Assembly (NCBI RefSeq): GCF_003130705.1
Contig: NZ_CP021354.1
Location: 1,550,001-1,614,000, forward strand
Source of the DNA: Rhodococcus oxybenzonivorans
GTDB lineage: Bacteria > Actinomycetota > Actinomycetes > Mycobacteriales > Mycobacteriaceae
DNA length: 64,000 bases
Direction of reading: 5' to 3'
Position 1 is the stretch's first letter. Every line of letters starts with the position of its first letter. Positions 45,020 to 53,767 of the stretch are shown here, one piece after another. The position numbers and the translations under genes were made by a program. The notes under the pieces are model-generated. The model saw only the letters and a program-made list of their open reading frames with translations. It was not told where the DNA came from and did not search any database.

Positions 45020-47314
45020 ATGTCCAGCACCGCAACATACGGATCCAGCATCCTGGGGTATCCCCGCATCGGAGCGCACCGCGAACTCAAGCGCGCCCTC
45101 GAGTCCTACTGGCATGGCACCAGCACGAAGGCAGAACTCGTCGCCGTCGGGCGGGACCTGCAGGAAGAGACGTGGAGTGAGCTCGCCGCGACCGGTTTGA
45201 CCCAGGTCCCGGGCAACACGTTCTCGTACTACGACCACGTACTCGACAACGCGCTGCTGTTCGGTGCGGTGCCCGAGCGGTTCGCCGCGCTCGAAAGCGA
45301 GCTGGATCCGCTGGACTTCTACTTCACGATGTGTCGCGGCCGGCCCGACTTCCCACCACTCGAGCTGGTGCGCTTCTTCGGCACCAACTACCACTACCGC
45401 CAGCCCGAGCTGGACGAGAACACCACCTTCTCCCTGCGTTCGGACACGCTGATGGACGAGTTCGCACGGGCGAAGGCGCGCGGAATCGAACTGCGTCCCG
45501 TCGTGCTCGGTCCGGTGTCGCTGTTGCTCCTGTCGAAGGTGGGGCCGGCGTCCCGGCGGCACGGCTTCTCGACGCTCGACCTGCTGGACAAGATCCTGCC
45601 GGAGTACGAGCTGTTGTTCGAGCAGCTCGCGAAGGCCGGCGCCACGTGCGTCCAGCTCGACGAACCGTCGTTCACCGAAGACCGCACCCCCGAGGAGCTG
45701 GCCGCGCTCGCGCGTGCCTACGAGAAGCTGTCGCACGCACCGCTGCGTCCCCGCATCCTCGTCACCGGGCCGTACGGACACCTGGGTGAAGCACTCGCCC
45801 TCCTCGCCGCGACCAAGGTCGAGGCTCTCGGTCTCGACCTGGTCAGCCACCGGATGAGCGCCGATGACCTGGCGAAGATCCCCGGCATTCGGCGCAAGCG
45901 CATCTACGCCGGTGTGGTCGACGGCCGCAACGTGTGGAGGGTCGACCGGTACAACACCCTGACGTACCTGAACACGATCAAGGACGTCGTGCCGGATCTC
46001 GTGGTCTCGACGTCCACGTCGTTGCTGCACGTGCCCTACGACGTGCTGTCCGAGTACGACATCCAGGGCGACGTGGCGGACAGGCTGGCGTTCGCCAAGC
46101 AGAAGGTCGGCGAGGTCGTGTCGCTCGCGAAGGCTCTCACCGAGGGGCCGTCGGAGAAGTGGCGCAAGCGCCCCACCTCGGTGCACTTCAAGCTCAAGCA
46201 CGCCGTGCGTGCGCGGGTCAATGCCATCACGCCGTCCGACCGTGTCCGGGTCCCGTACGAGGAGAGGCGCGTCGCGCAGCAGGAGCGGCTGAATCTGCCC
46301 CTGGTTCCCGCGACGACGCTCGGCTCGTTCCCTCAGACGACCGAGATCCGTCAGGCTCGCTACGAGCTGGGGGAGGGACGCCTGGAGTGGGACGAGTACT
46401 ACAAGCGGATCCAGGCCGAAATCGAGAACACCATCCGGTTGCAGGAAGACATCGGTCTGGACGTGCTGGTGCACGGCGAGCACGAGCGCAACGACATGAT
46501 CCAGTATTTCGCGGAGCTGCTCGAGGGCTACGCGTACACCCACAACGGCTGGGTGCAGGCCTACGGTTCGCGGTGCACGCGTCCGCCGATCCTCTATGGG
46601 GACGTGTCACGGCCGAAGCCGATGACGGTCGAGTGGATCTCGTACGCACAGTCCTTGACGGACAAGCCGGTCAAAGGCATGCTCACCGGTCCGGTGACGA
46701 TGATCGCGCGGTCGTTCGTCCGCCAGGATCAGCCGTTGTACGAAACGGCGGACCAGCTGGCGTTGGTGATCCGCGACGAGATCGCCGATCTGGAGGCCGC
46801 GGGTATAGCGATCATTCAGGTGGACGAGCCGGCCATCCGTGAGCTGCTGCCTCTGCGCGAGGACGGTCGTGAGGCGTATCTCGAGTGGGCTGTCGATGCG
46901 TTCCGCCTCGCCACCGGTGGCGCGAAAGCGGAGACACAGATCCACACCCACCTCACCTACACGAGCCGCGCGTCGGTCGTCGATGCCATCGAGCGCCTCG
47001 ACGCGGACGTCACTGCCATCGTGGCCACCCGGTCCATTACCTGGGTGCTCGATGCTCTCAAGGAACGGGCGCTGACTCACGGGGTCGGCCCCGGTGTGTA
47101 CGAGAGCAGGTCGGCGCGGATCCCCGATATCGACGAGCTGGACGAACTGCTCACCGAGGCCAGCGAATCCGTCTCCCTAGAGCGGCTGTGGGCCAACCCC
47201 GACGGGGGTCTCAAGACCCGTCACTACTGGCAGTTGGAACCCTCGCTACGCAATCTGGTGGCGGCAGCGCGGCGGCTCCGCCGCCGGGCCGAGAAAGAAG
47301 AACTCGAGGACTGA
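45020..47314 (+). CDS. metE: MetE-like protein (B12-independent methionine synthase family) with altered active site
   Basis: A 764-residue, full-length member of the cobalamin-independent methionine synthase family, which normally moves a methyl group from methyl-tetrahydrofolate polyglutamate to homocysteine at a zinc site. Both barrels are recognisable (SILGYPRIGAHRELKRALE; KGMLTGPVTMIARSF; GIAIIQVDEPAIRE). Against E. coli MetE, recalled from memory, key residues differ: zinc ligands Cys643, Glu665 and Cys726 become Thr646, Val668 and Gly729 (THLTYT, AIVATRS, NPDGGLKTR); Glu484 becomes Gln495 (NDMIQYF) and His694 becomes Arg697 (YESRSARIP). Only the zinc His (His644) and the Asp of VDEPA remain. 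Normal catalysis is therefore doubtful. There is no B12 riboswitch core in the leader. The symbol reflects family only. Confidence 0.85.
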   Translation: MSSTATYGSSILGYPRIGAHRELKRALESYWHGTSTKAELVAVGRDLQEETWSELAATGLTQVPGNTFSYYDHVLDNALLFGAVPERFAALESELDPLDFYFTMCRGRPDFPPLELVRFFGTNYHYRQPELDENTTFSLRSDTLMDEFARAKARGIELRPVVLGPVSLLLLSKVGPASRRHGFSTLDLLDKILPEYELLFEQLAKAGATCVQLDEPSFTEDRTPEELAALARAYEKLSHAPLRPRILVTGPYGHLGEALALLAATKVEALGLDLVSHRMSADDLAKIPGIRRKRIYAGVVDGRNVWRVDRYNTLTYLNTIKDVVPDLVVSTSTSLLHVPYDVLSEYDIQGDVADRLAFAKQKVGEVVSLAKALTEGPSEKWRKRPTSVHFKLKHAVRARVNAITPSDRVRVPYEERRVAQQERLNLPLVPATTLGSFPQTTEIRQARYELGEGRLEWDEYYKRIQAEIENTIRLQEDIGLDVLVHGEHERNDMIQYFAELLEGYAYTHNGWVQAYGSRCTRPPILYGDVSRPKPMTVEWISYAQSLTDKPVKGMLTGPVTMIARSFVRQDQPLYETADQLALVIRDEIADLEAAGIAIIQVDEPAIRELLPLREDGREAYLEWAVDAFRLATGGAKAETQIHTHLTYTSRASVVDAIERLDADVTAIVATRSITWVLDALKERALTHGVGPGVYESRSARIPDIDELDELLTEASESVSLERLWANPDGGLKTRHYWQLEPSLRNLVAAARRLRRRAEKEELED

Positions 47315-47322
47315 GTCGATTC

Positions 47323-47363
47323 GTCCGGGCGGGCCGTTGTCCTCGGACACGGCCCGCCTGGAC
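47323..47363 (+). terminator. Terminator hairpin after the MetE-like gene
   Basis: GTCCGGGCGGGCCGT pairs with ACGGCCCGCCTGGAC (one G-T wobble) with an 11-base loop; it begins eight bases after the stop. Confidence 0.82.
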
Positions 47364-47395
47364 GCCGAGCGACGCGAACATGTAGGCATGTGTGC

Positions 47396-48436
47396 ATGGT
47401 TACCGCCGCCGCATATGCAGTCACGTCCGCTGAGGGCGCCTTCGAAAAGACCACCATCGAACGTCGGGAACTCGGACCGCTCGACATTCTCATCGAGATC
47501 AAGTTCGCGGGCATCTGCCACTCGGACATCCACACCGCCCGCAACGAGTGGGGCGGAACCCACTATCCCGTCGTCCCCGGCCACGAGATCGCCGGTGTGG
47601 TGACCGCCGTCGGTTCCGAGGTGACCCGCCACCACGTGGGTGACCGCGTCGGAGTCGGGTGCTTCGTCGACTCCTGCGGTGAATGCGACGCCTGCCGCGC
47701 CGGTGAGGAGCAGTACTGCGCGAATCGCGTCACCGGTACCTACAACGCTCGCGGCCGCGACGGCGAGTGGACGCAGGGCGGATATTCGACGCACATCGTC
47801 GTGACGGAACGTTTCGTCGTCTCCATTCCGGACGGGCTGGAACTCGACGTCGCGGCGCCGCTGCTGTGCGCCGGAATCACGTTGTACTCACCACTCGCGC
47901 ACTGGGGCGCGGGCCCGGGCAAGAAGGTAGCCGTCATCGGCATGGGCGGGCTGGGACACGTCGGGGTGAAGATCGCTCATGCGATGGGCGCGGAGGTCAC
48001 GGTTCTGAGCCAGTCCCTCGGCAAGAAGGAGGACGGGCTGAAGTTCGGGGCCGATCACTACTACGCCACCTCCGATCCGGAGACGTTCAGATCGTTGCGG
48101 AGCCGGTTCGACCTGATCGTCAACACGGTGTCGGTGAACCTGGACATCGACGCGTACCTGTCGATGCTCGCGATCAACGGCACCCTCGTAGAACTCGGCC
48201 TGCCCGAAAAGCCGATCGAGGTACGCGCGTTCAGTCTCGCCGCCAATCGGCGCAGTCTCGCCGGTTCGATGGTGGGCGGTGTCGCCCAGACTCAGGAGAT
48301 GTTGGACTTCTGCGCGGAGCACGGCATCGGCGCGGCGATCGAGGTGATTCCGGCGAGCGACATCGATACCGCCTACGACCGCGTCGTCGCCAGCGATGTG
48401 CGGTACCGGTTCGTGATCGACGCGGCAACGATCTGA
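47396..48436 (+). CDS. NAD(P)-dependent alcohol dehydrogenase (AdhC-like)
   Basis: A 346-residue zinc dehydrogenase of the cinnamyl-alcohol type. Catalytic zinc residues are in GICHSDIH and PGHEIAG; the structural site is [15 protein letters not shown]. The nucleotide loop [15 protein letters not shown] suggests NADP or NAD use. [18 protein letters not shown] is a family hallmark. It should reduce aldehydes to alcohols. ATG 47396 or GTG 47390 could be used. The gene is convergent with sigF, with only one base between stops. Confidence 0.88.
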   Translation: MVTAAAYAVTSAEGAFEKTTIERRELGPLDILIEIKFAGICHSDIHTARNEWGGTHYPVVPGHEIAGVVTAVGSEVTRHHVGDRVGVGCFVDSCGECDACRAGEEQYCANRVTGTYNARGRDGEWTQGGYSTHIVVTERFVVSIPDGLELDVAAPLLCAGITLYSPLAHWGAGPGKKVAVIGMGGLGHVGVKIAHAMGAEVTVLSQSLGKKEDGLKFGADHYYATSDPETFRSLRSRFDLIVNTVSVNLDIDAYLSMLAINGTLVELGLPEKPIEVRAFSLAANRRSLAGSMVGGVAQTQEMLDFCAEHGIGAAIEVIPASDIDTAYDRVVASDVRYRFVIDAATI

Positions 48437-48437
48437 C

Positions 48438-49235
48438 TCACGCCTCGCCGAGCTGATCCCGCAGCGACGCCAGTGTTTTCGCCAGCAGCCGCGAGACGTG
48501 CATCTGCGAGATGCCGACGCGGTCGGCGATCTGGGTCTGCGTCATGTTGCCGAAGAACCGGAGCATCAGGACGGTCCGCTCCCGTTCGGGCAGCGACTCG
48601 AGCAGCGGGCGCAGGGTCTCGTGATTCTCGACTTCGTCCATCGCGGCGTCGTAGTCACCGATCGTCTCGACCATGGACAGTTCGCCGGACCGCTCGGACG
48701 ACGTGTTGTCCACGGACACCGTCTGGTAGGCGTTACCTGCGAGGAGGCCCTGTGCCACGTCCTCCTGGTCGATGTGGAGATGTTCGGCCAGCTCGCTGAC
48801 CGTGGGGGCGTGGCCGAGGGTCTGCGACAACTCGCCCACCGCGAGGCTCAGCGCGAGATGCAGTTCCTTCATGCGGCGCGGTACGCGCACGGCCCACCCG
48901 GTATCTCGAAAATGCCGGCGTACCTCGCCCATGATCGTGGGCACCGCGAAGGACACGAAGTCGGAACCACGGGTCACGTCGAACCGATCCACCGAATTGA
49001 CGAGGCCGAGGCGCGCCACCTGTACCAGGTCGTCGTGCGCCTCGCCTCGCCCGTCGAAACGACGGGCAATGTGCTCTGCGAGGGGGAGACAACGCGTCAC
49101 CAGCGCGTCGCGGAGAATGCGTCTTTCGGGATCGTCGTCGTCGAGCGCGGCCTTCCGCTCGAACAGTGCTGCCACATCCTGATACTCGTCCGGCCAGCGT
49201 GCCGTCTGCCCCCCACCGCGAGTACCGGACGTCAC
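48438..49235 (-). CDS. sigF: SigF/SigB-family stress sigma factor
   Basis: A 265-residue sigma factor lacking region 1.1, of the SigB/SigF/SigG class. Region 2 includes AHDDLVQVARLGLVNSVDRFD and FVSFAVPTIMGEVRRHFRD; region 3 WAVRVPRRMKELHLAL; the region 4 helix-turn-helix is MTQTQIADRVGISQMHVSRL. It directs RNA polymerase to general-stress promoters. Its GTG overlaps the rsbW stop (GTGA), the same gene order as usfX-sigF (Rv3287c-Rv3286c). Neighbouring GAF-ANTAR and STAS genes fit a partner-switch control cluster. Confidence 0.93.
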   Translation of the reverse strand: MTSGTRGGGQTARWPDEYQDVAALFERKAALDDDDPERRILRDALVTRCLPLAEHIARRFDGRGEAHDDLVQVARLGLVNSVDRFDVTRGSDFVSFAVPTIMGEVRRHFRDTGWAVRVPRRMKELHLALSLAVGELSQTLGHAPTVSELAEHLHIDQEDVAQGLLAGNAYQTVSVDNTSSERSGELSMVETIGDYDAAMDEVENHETLRPLLESLPERERTVLMLRFFGNMTQTQIADRVGISQMHVSRLLAKTLASLRDQLGEA

Positions 49236-49666
49236 AGAATCGAGCCGTTCTTCACCCTGGTGAATTCCATGGTGGTGACGAATCCCGACGAGGGCGGGTC
49301 CAGCTCGTGGCGCATATCGACCGAATCGGTCAGGGCATGGAGTACGTGCCAGCCGAACGAGCGCGGCCCGAGCGAATCAATGGTTGTGGTGGTGCTCGAC
49401 ACGGCCACTCGCAGTGTGCCGTCGAGGTACTGCAGCCGGCACACCAGGACTGCATCGGGCGTCGCGCGGACGATCAATTGGGTGCAGATCTCGTCCATGG
49501 CCAGTTTGATGTCGGCGATGGAGTCGAGGTCGAAGTCTTCGTGAATGGCAACGGTGGCTGCCAGGGCGCGTAGTACGGACAGCTGATCGGGCGTTGCTCG
49601 CACGCGCAGTTCGACGACGGGATGAGTGTGATCCTGGTCGGGTTCGATTGTCTTGGCGATGGCCAT
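49232..49666 (-). CDS. rsbW: Anti-sigma factor RsbW/UsfX-like ATPase-fold protein
   Basis: A 144-residue protein with the GHKL-type fold of anti-sigma factors: LRVRATPDQLSVLRALAATV, SIADIKLAMDEICTQLI, and SLGPRSFGWHVLHALTDSVD. It would hold SigF inactive until an unphosphorylated STAS antagonist releases it. The ATP-binding N-box lacks the usual Asn, as in UsfX, so kinase activity is uncertain. ATG 49666 after GGAGGTC was chosen. It is co-transcribed with sigF. Confidence 0.87.
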   Translation of the reverse strand: MAIAKTIEPDQDHTHPVVELRVRATPDQLSVLRALAATVAIHEDFDLDSIADIKLAMDEICTQLIVRATPDAVLVCRLQYLDGTLRVAVSSTTTTIDSLGPRSFGWHVLHALTDSVDMRHELDPPSSGFVTTMEFTRVKNGSIL

Positions 49667-49764
49667 GAGACCTCCGGGTCGGGCGTACCGGGTTGACGGC
49701 GGGAGTGTGCCGGCTCGCGGGTGGTGACAAGTCAGGGTAGCGATCCAGGGACACCGCAGGTGGG

Positions 49765-49791
49765 ATACCGCAGAACAACCCCGATCAAACC
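49765..49791 (-). promoter_or_regulatory. SigF-type promoter for rsbW-sigF
   Basis: Read on the minus strand: GGTTT, then CGGTAT with 16 bases between GTTT and it, close to the SigF pattern GTTT-N15-17-GGGTAT. It lies about 100 bases before rsbW, as expected for autoregulation. Confidence 0.6.
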
Positions 49792-49887
49792 AGTCCGCGC
49801 GGTACGTATGCGCAGGTAGGGTTGGCGCCAAGCGATGAGCGTTCCTCAGGCTCTCGATGGGGCATGTGGTCAGAGGAGACGGGTGGG

Positions 49888-50577
49888 ATGCGGAAGGATC
49901 TCCGACGGCAGACTGCGACGAGCGTCGACGCCCCCACGGACGTCGATCCCGTCACCGTGTCGCTCGAAGCGGTACTCCGGCTCCTCGAGACCGAAGACAG
50001 TGTCATTGCCCTCCTGAACAACTTGTGCAGGCAGGCGGTTCAGGCATTTCCCGGAGCGGAAATGGCCGGGATCACGCTACTGGGCGCAGCCGGCCCGGCA
50101 TTCGTGGCCGCAACCTCGGACGAGGTTCTCCACTTGCGCGAGGCCCCGGTGTTCGGTACTGGCGGTAGCTCCCTATCGGTGCCGTTGACCGACGCGACAA
50201 CACGGGCAGACTCCCGGTCGGGGGATATCGAGACGCTGGGTGCCTTGAACCTGTACGGCAGCCGCCCGCGCGCCTTCGACGACCTCGATCAGTCGGTGCT
50301 CGGGTTGCACGTCGACGCGGCGACAGCCGCACTGCGTCAGGTACGACGATGCGAGGAAGCGAGAAGCCTGATCGAACAATTGCGGATAGCAAATGATTCG
50401 CGGGCTGTCATCGATCAGGCCAAGGGCATCGTCATGGCGTTGCGGGGAGTAGATGCCGGGGCCGCGTTCGGCGTCCTTGTCGCGCGCTCGCAACAGGAGA
50501 ACGTGAAGCTGCGTGTGGTCGCCGAGCAAGTGGTGCGCGCCGTCGCGAGACGCGCGCCCGTAGGTAACGCTTTGTAA
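49888..50577 (+). CDS. GAF and ANTAR domain protein
   Basis: A 229-residue cytoplasmic regulator. Residues about 35-160 form a GAF domain (AVQAFPGAEMAGITLLG, LGALNLYGSRPRAFD). Residues about 165-225 are an ANTAR RNA-binding domain (SRAVIDQAKGIVMALRGVD and VKLRVVAEQVVRAV). ANTAR proteins bind paired hexanucleotide hairpins in mRNA leaders and prevent termination. GAGGAGACGGG lies ahead of the ATG. It is divergent from rsbW-sigF and probably belongs to the stress response; its RNA target is not known. Confidence 0.87.
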   Translation: MRKDLRRQTATSVDAPTDVDPVTVSLEAVLRLLETEDSVIALLNNLCRQAVQAFPGAEMAGITLLGAAGPAFVAATSDEVLHLREAPVFGTGGSSLSVPLTDATTRADSRSGDIETLGALNLYGSRPRAFDDLDQSVLGLHVDAATAALRQVRRCEEARSLIEQLRIANDSRAVIDQAKGIVMALRGVDAGAAFGVLVARSQQENVKLRVVAEQVVRAVARRAPVGNAL

Positions 50578-50777
50578 TAGCTCACCTGCGCAGATGTCGG
50601 CAGGGGGATCTGTTATTTCCTTGTGACACATCACTGCCGGGAGTAGTCTCGAACCGAGGTTGAACACACAGCCGATGTCGGGAAGCGCTGCCGTAGCAGA
50701 CGGTGAGAGGTGTCCGAGGTCGGGTCTGTCTGCAGGTGCTCCGCTTCCCCTCGCAATAGTTCGAGATGGGGTGAGCC

Positions 50778-51245
50778 ATGTCTGTTGTTCCAGGGGTCCC
50801 AGAACCTGAACTGGCCTGTTCGGGCGCGGGTACCGGCGTCGACTACACACCGAAAGTAGTCCTCGCAGCGGTCGATACCGTTCCGACACGCTGTGCGAGT
50901 GCAAAATTCTCTTCCGAGCGAATAGGTTCAGGAGTGATGGTTCTCGGAGTGCGCGGTGACATCGATCTGTTCAGTGCGCCCGTGTTCCACGAATACGTTT
51001 GCACCCAGATCTCGCCTGAGGGGCAATTCATCCTCGACATGTCGAAGGTCGACTTCATCGGGACGGCAGGACTGTCGGTCCTCGACAGCGTCCACGCATC
51101 GAACCTTCGGGACGGGCGCCATTGGGCAATGGTCTGCGGGCGCCCGCTCTATCGGTTGTTACGGGCTGCGGGTCAGGAATCGAGTTACCCGTGCTTCCCG
51201 TCGGTCGACAGCGCGCTCGGGGCGTGGCATGGAAGAACCGCCTGA
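50778..51245 (+). CDS. STAS domain anti-sigma factor antagonist
   Basis: A 155-residue protein: an unusual 45-residue N-terminal extension followed by a STAS domain (VMVLGVRGDIDLFSAPVF; QFILDMSKVDFIGTAGLSVL). In the segment that carries the phosphorylated Ser of SpoIIAA/RsbV (usually DSSGL), it has GTAGL, so Thr could be the acceptor. It would bind RsbW-like anti-sigma factors and free SigF. The start ATG follows GAGATGGGG. A 16-base tandem duplication overlaps its stop codon. The 200 bases upstream hold no gene. Confidence 0.85.
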   Translation: MSVVPGVPEPELACSGAGTGVDYTPKVVLAAVDTVPTRCASAKFSSERIGSGVMVLGVRGDIDLFSAPVFHEYVCTQISPEGQFILDMSKVDFIGTAGLSVLDSVHASNLRDGRHWAMVCGRPLYRLLRAAGQESSYPCFPSVDSALGAWHGRTA

Positions 51246-51262
51246 CGGAAGAACCGCCTGAC
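51231..51262. repeat. 16-bp tandem duplication over the STAS stop codon
   Basis: GGAAGAACCGCCTGAC occurs twice with no gap, and another GG follows. The first copy holds the last codons and TGA stop of the STAS gene, so the second is outside the coding region. A slippage or repair event is likely. Confidence 0.9.
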
Positions 51263-51293
51263 GGCAGATCCTCGGCCAGAACCGGTGCGGAGA

Positions 51294-52586
51294 TCAGTGC
51301 GCACCTGTTCGACTCGTGCGCGGGGGAGCGGAAACGCAACGTCCGTACGCACGAAGTGTGTCGGTGGCGACTCGATCCCAGGAATACCGTGCGCGGGCAC
51401 GGTCGCAGCCAGCCATGCCGAAACCCGCACGCAGCGCATCATCGTCGAAGATTTGCCGTAGTGCCTCGGCCAGTCGTACCGGATTTCGGGGTGAGATCAG
51501 CCGCCCGGTGATTCCGTCGACCACCGTGTCCCGCATGCCGCCGACCGCGGAAGCCACCACCGGTGTGCCGCAGGCCATCGCCTCCAGGGGGACCATGCCG
51601 AATGGCTCGTACCACGGGGTACACACCACAGCGTCCGCGGAGCGCAGCAGGGAGGGCACGACGTCGTGCCGAACGTGGCCGACGATCCGTACCCTGTTGC
51701 TCACCTTGCTCTCACGCGCGAGAGCCAGCAGTCGCATCGCCTCCGGATCGTCGGCGACCCGCTCGGCGGCCGGTCCGCCCGCAATGACCAGTTCGGTATC
51801 GGGAAGATGGGTGAGCGCGGCGATGGCGGTGTCGTAGCCCTTGCTCGGCGCCAGCCTGCCGACCATCACGATGCGATGACGCATCCCCTTGTCGTCGGCG
51901 CGACCGTCCGGAGTGAATTCCGCGACGTCGACACCGGAAGGAACCACCGATGTTCGGGACCGCGGCAGACCGAGGTGGGCGAGTTCGAAAACCTCGTCGG
52001 TACACGTTGCCACCACCCGGGTGGCTCCGCGGGCGATCAACTGCTCGAGGTGAACTCGGTTGGACTGGCTCGTCATCGGACGCTGGAACCGCTCCTCGAC
52101 GACGCCGAGGGCGTGGAAGGTCTGCACGGTGGGGATGCCGAGGAGGCGCGCCGCGAGCTGCGTCGCAATACCCGACATCCAATAGTGGGCGTGAACGATG
52201 TCGGGCCTTTCGGCCTCCCATTCGTTCTTCAGGAAATTGCCGAAACCACCCATCAGGGGCAGTATTTCGGCTTCCGGCATCGGCCGGGGCGGGCCGAGGG
52301 GCACCTGCACGACCGTGTATCCGCCCGGCATGGTGAAGCGGTCCGGGAGGGTCTCGTCGGCGCGGCGCGTGTACACGGTGACGTCGTGGCCCTCGCGGGT
52401 GAGGGCAGCGGACAATTCCGCCAGATGGATGCTTTGACCGCCTCCGTCGCCGTCCGAATCGGTCAGCGGACCCGCGTTGCCGGAGACCATCGATATTCGT
52501 AACCGCCGGGCGGTCACGAGAGGCGCGGTTCTGATCGGCTGACCGACGCAGGAGTCGGGTCTCGGCTGGCGATGAGTGGCGGTCAT
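51294..52586 (-). CDS. GT4 family glycosyltransferase
   Basis: A 430-residue GT-B glycosyltransferase. Seen are the N-terminal acceptor domain (GGGQSIHLAELSAALTREGH, ADIVHAHYWMSG-type segment, VQTFHALGVVE) and the C-terminal donor domain (VMVGRLAPSKGYDTAI, and EPFGMVPLEAMACGTPVV with the E-x7-E motif). This form resembles sucrose-phosphate or mannosyl transferases that use nucleotide sugars. The acceptor is not evident. The first 25 residues look unconserved, so translation may begin further in. It sits in the stress-gene cluster, convergent with the STAS gene. Confidence 0.85.
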   Translation of the reverse strand: MTATHRQPRPDSCVGQPIRTAPLVTARRLRISMVSGNAGPLTDSDGDGGGQSIHLAELSAALTREGHDVTVYTRRADETLPDRFTMPGGYTVVQVPLGPPRPMPEAEILPLMGGFGNFLKNEWEAERPDIVHAHYWMSGIATQLAARLLGIPTVQTFHALGVVEERFQRPMTSQSNRVHLEQLIARGATRVVATCTDEVFELAHLGLPRSRTSVVPSGVDVAEFTPDGRADDKGMRHRIVMVGRLAPSKGYDTAIAALTHLPDTELVIAGGPAAERVADDPEAMRLLALARESKVSNRVRIVGHVRHDVVPSLLRSADAVVCTPWYEPFGMVPLEAMACGTPVVASAVGGMRDTVVDGITGRLISPRNPVRLAEALRQIFDDDALRAGFGMAGCDRARARYSWDRVATDTLRAYGRCVSAPPRTSRTGAH

Positions 52587-52676
52587 GCCAGGGGATTCCC
52601 GAACTGTGGGTTTGTAAACCGACCGGCTCGCACTCTGTCACAAGACAGGGTTCACGGGACCGGTCGGTGTCGCGAT

Positions 52677-52832
52677 CTAGTACCAGTGGCGCCTGCCGCC
52701 GACAGCGCGTCCGGTGGAACCGAGGATCCACAGCACCGCGCCGATCACCAGGAGAATGATGCCGAGAACCCAGAGCCAGTTGAGATTGGCCAGCCATCCG
52801 ATCAGGAGCAAGATCAACCCGAGCACGATCAT
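52677..52832 (-). CDS. DUF6131 family small membrane protein
   Basis: A 51-residue protein. It starts MIVLGLILLLIG and has two hydrophobic helices separated by LNW, then ends with the basic tail GRAVGGRRHWY. This is the pattern I associate with DUF6131, common in actinobacteria and often near stress genes. The ATG lies close to the DUF2231 gene on the same strand, 19 bases after its stop, so the two may be co-transcribed. Confidence 0.75.
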   Translation of the reverse strand: MIVLGLILLLIGWLANLNWLWVLGIILLVIGAVLWILGSTGRAVGGRRHWY

Positions 52833-52851
52833 GACGTTCCTCGTTTCTTCC

Positions 52852-53409
52852 TCATCCTCTCGACGCGGGAAGCGTGTCCGCTGATGGACTGCGCTCCACG
52901 TCGCCGACTCCTGCGCCCATTGCGTAGGTCAGATGTCCGCCCAGCGTTCCACCGACACCGACCGCGAGGAACCCGGCGACGCTCAGCGCGACAGCTTGCG
53001 CGTCGGTACCGCGGCGGCGGCGCAGGAACGACGCGGTGAAGGCGGCGATTCCCAGCGCATTCGCCCCCGCGTGAATGAGGCCGACGCGGCGTTGCGTCGC
53101 ATCGCGTTCGGCCCAATCCACCCAGCCGGTCGTGAGGGTGGGTACTGCCGAGAGGAGACCGAATCCGATCAACCGTCTGGCGGCGACGTGGTCGCGCAGC
53201 ACGGTGTCCAGGACCAGGGACCCGGACCAGGCGCCGATCGGGACGGTGACGAGCACGGGATGCAGCGGGTGGCCCAACCAGGAACCCCGCAGAACTTCAC
53301 GGGCTCCGGTGCCGCTGAGCGTGCCGGCGATCCTGCGCTGCAACAGTGCGCTGACGTTGTCGAGGAAGTCGGCGGACTCCGTCTTGCGTAACAGACCGGG
53401 TACGTTCAT
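52852..53409 (-). CDS. DUF2231 membrane protein
   Basis: A 185-residue membrane protein with about four hydrophobic segments and the family mark WLGHPLHPVLVTVPIGAW near residue 45. The cytoplasmic N-terminus is charged. The His pair in GHPLHP could bind metal or heme, but this is not shown. A conserved membrane protein of unknown role, next to the small DUF6131 gene. Confidence 0.85.
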   Translation of the reverse strand: MNVPGLLRKTESADFLDNVSALLQRRIAGTLSGTGAREVLRGSWLGHPLHPVLVTVPIGAWSGSLVLDTVLRDHVAARRLIGFGLLSAVPTLTTGWVDWAERDATQRRVGLIHAGANALGIAAFTASFLRRRRGTDAQAVALSVAGFLAVGVGGTLGGHLTYAMGAGVGDVERSPSADTLPASRG

Positions 53410-53530
53410 TCGGCTCGATTACCCCGGCCGGACGGCGCGAAACCCCCGTTGATGCCACCGAGACATCTTGTCGCCGATTGCGGTGCGGCGTAGCGTCGGG
53501 AACAGATTCCACCAGGTGAGGTGAGTACTG

Positions 53531-53752
53531 ATGAAACTCAATCTCTTTGCCGCGTGGACAAGCTTCGCGCTCGTCCTGTTCGCGGTGGTCTGCATCGCCG
53601 GGTTCCTCGTCGCTGCCGGATCCGGTGAGGGCGGCTGGGCGGTGATCGCCGGTTCGTTGTGCGTCGTCGCCCTCGCAGCAGCAATGGCGCTGTACGGCGG
53701 CACAGTGCGCCACGATCACCGGGTGCATCACGACACGCCGCACCTTTTCTGA
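53531..53752 (+). CDS. Small two-helix membrane protein
   Basis: A 73-residue protein with two membrane helices (SFALVLFAVVCIAGFLVAA and WAVIAGSLCVVALAAAMAL) and a His-rich end (RHDHRVHHDTPH). GAGGTGAG precedes the ATG. The His tail could bind metal. Similar small membrane proteins occur in other actinobacteria; no function is known. Confidence 0.7.
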   Translation: MKLNLFAAWTSFALVLFAVVCIAGFLVAAGSGEGGWAVIAGSLCVVALAAAMALYGGTVRHDHRVHHDTPHLF

Positions 53753-53767
53753 AGCGACCGCGTTCGC

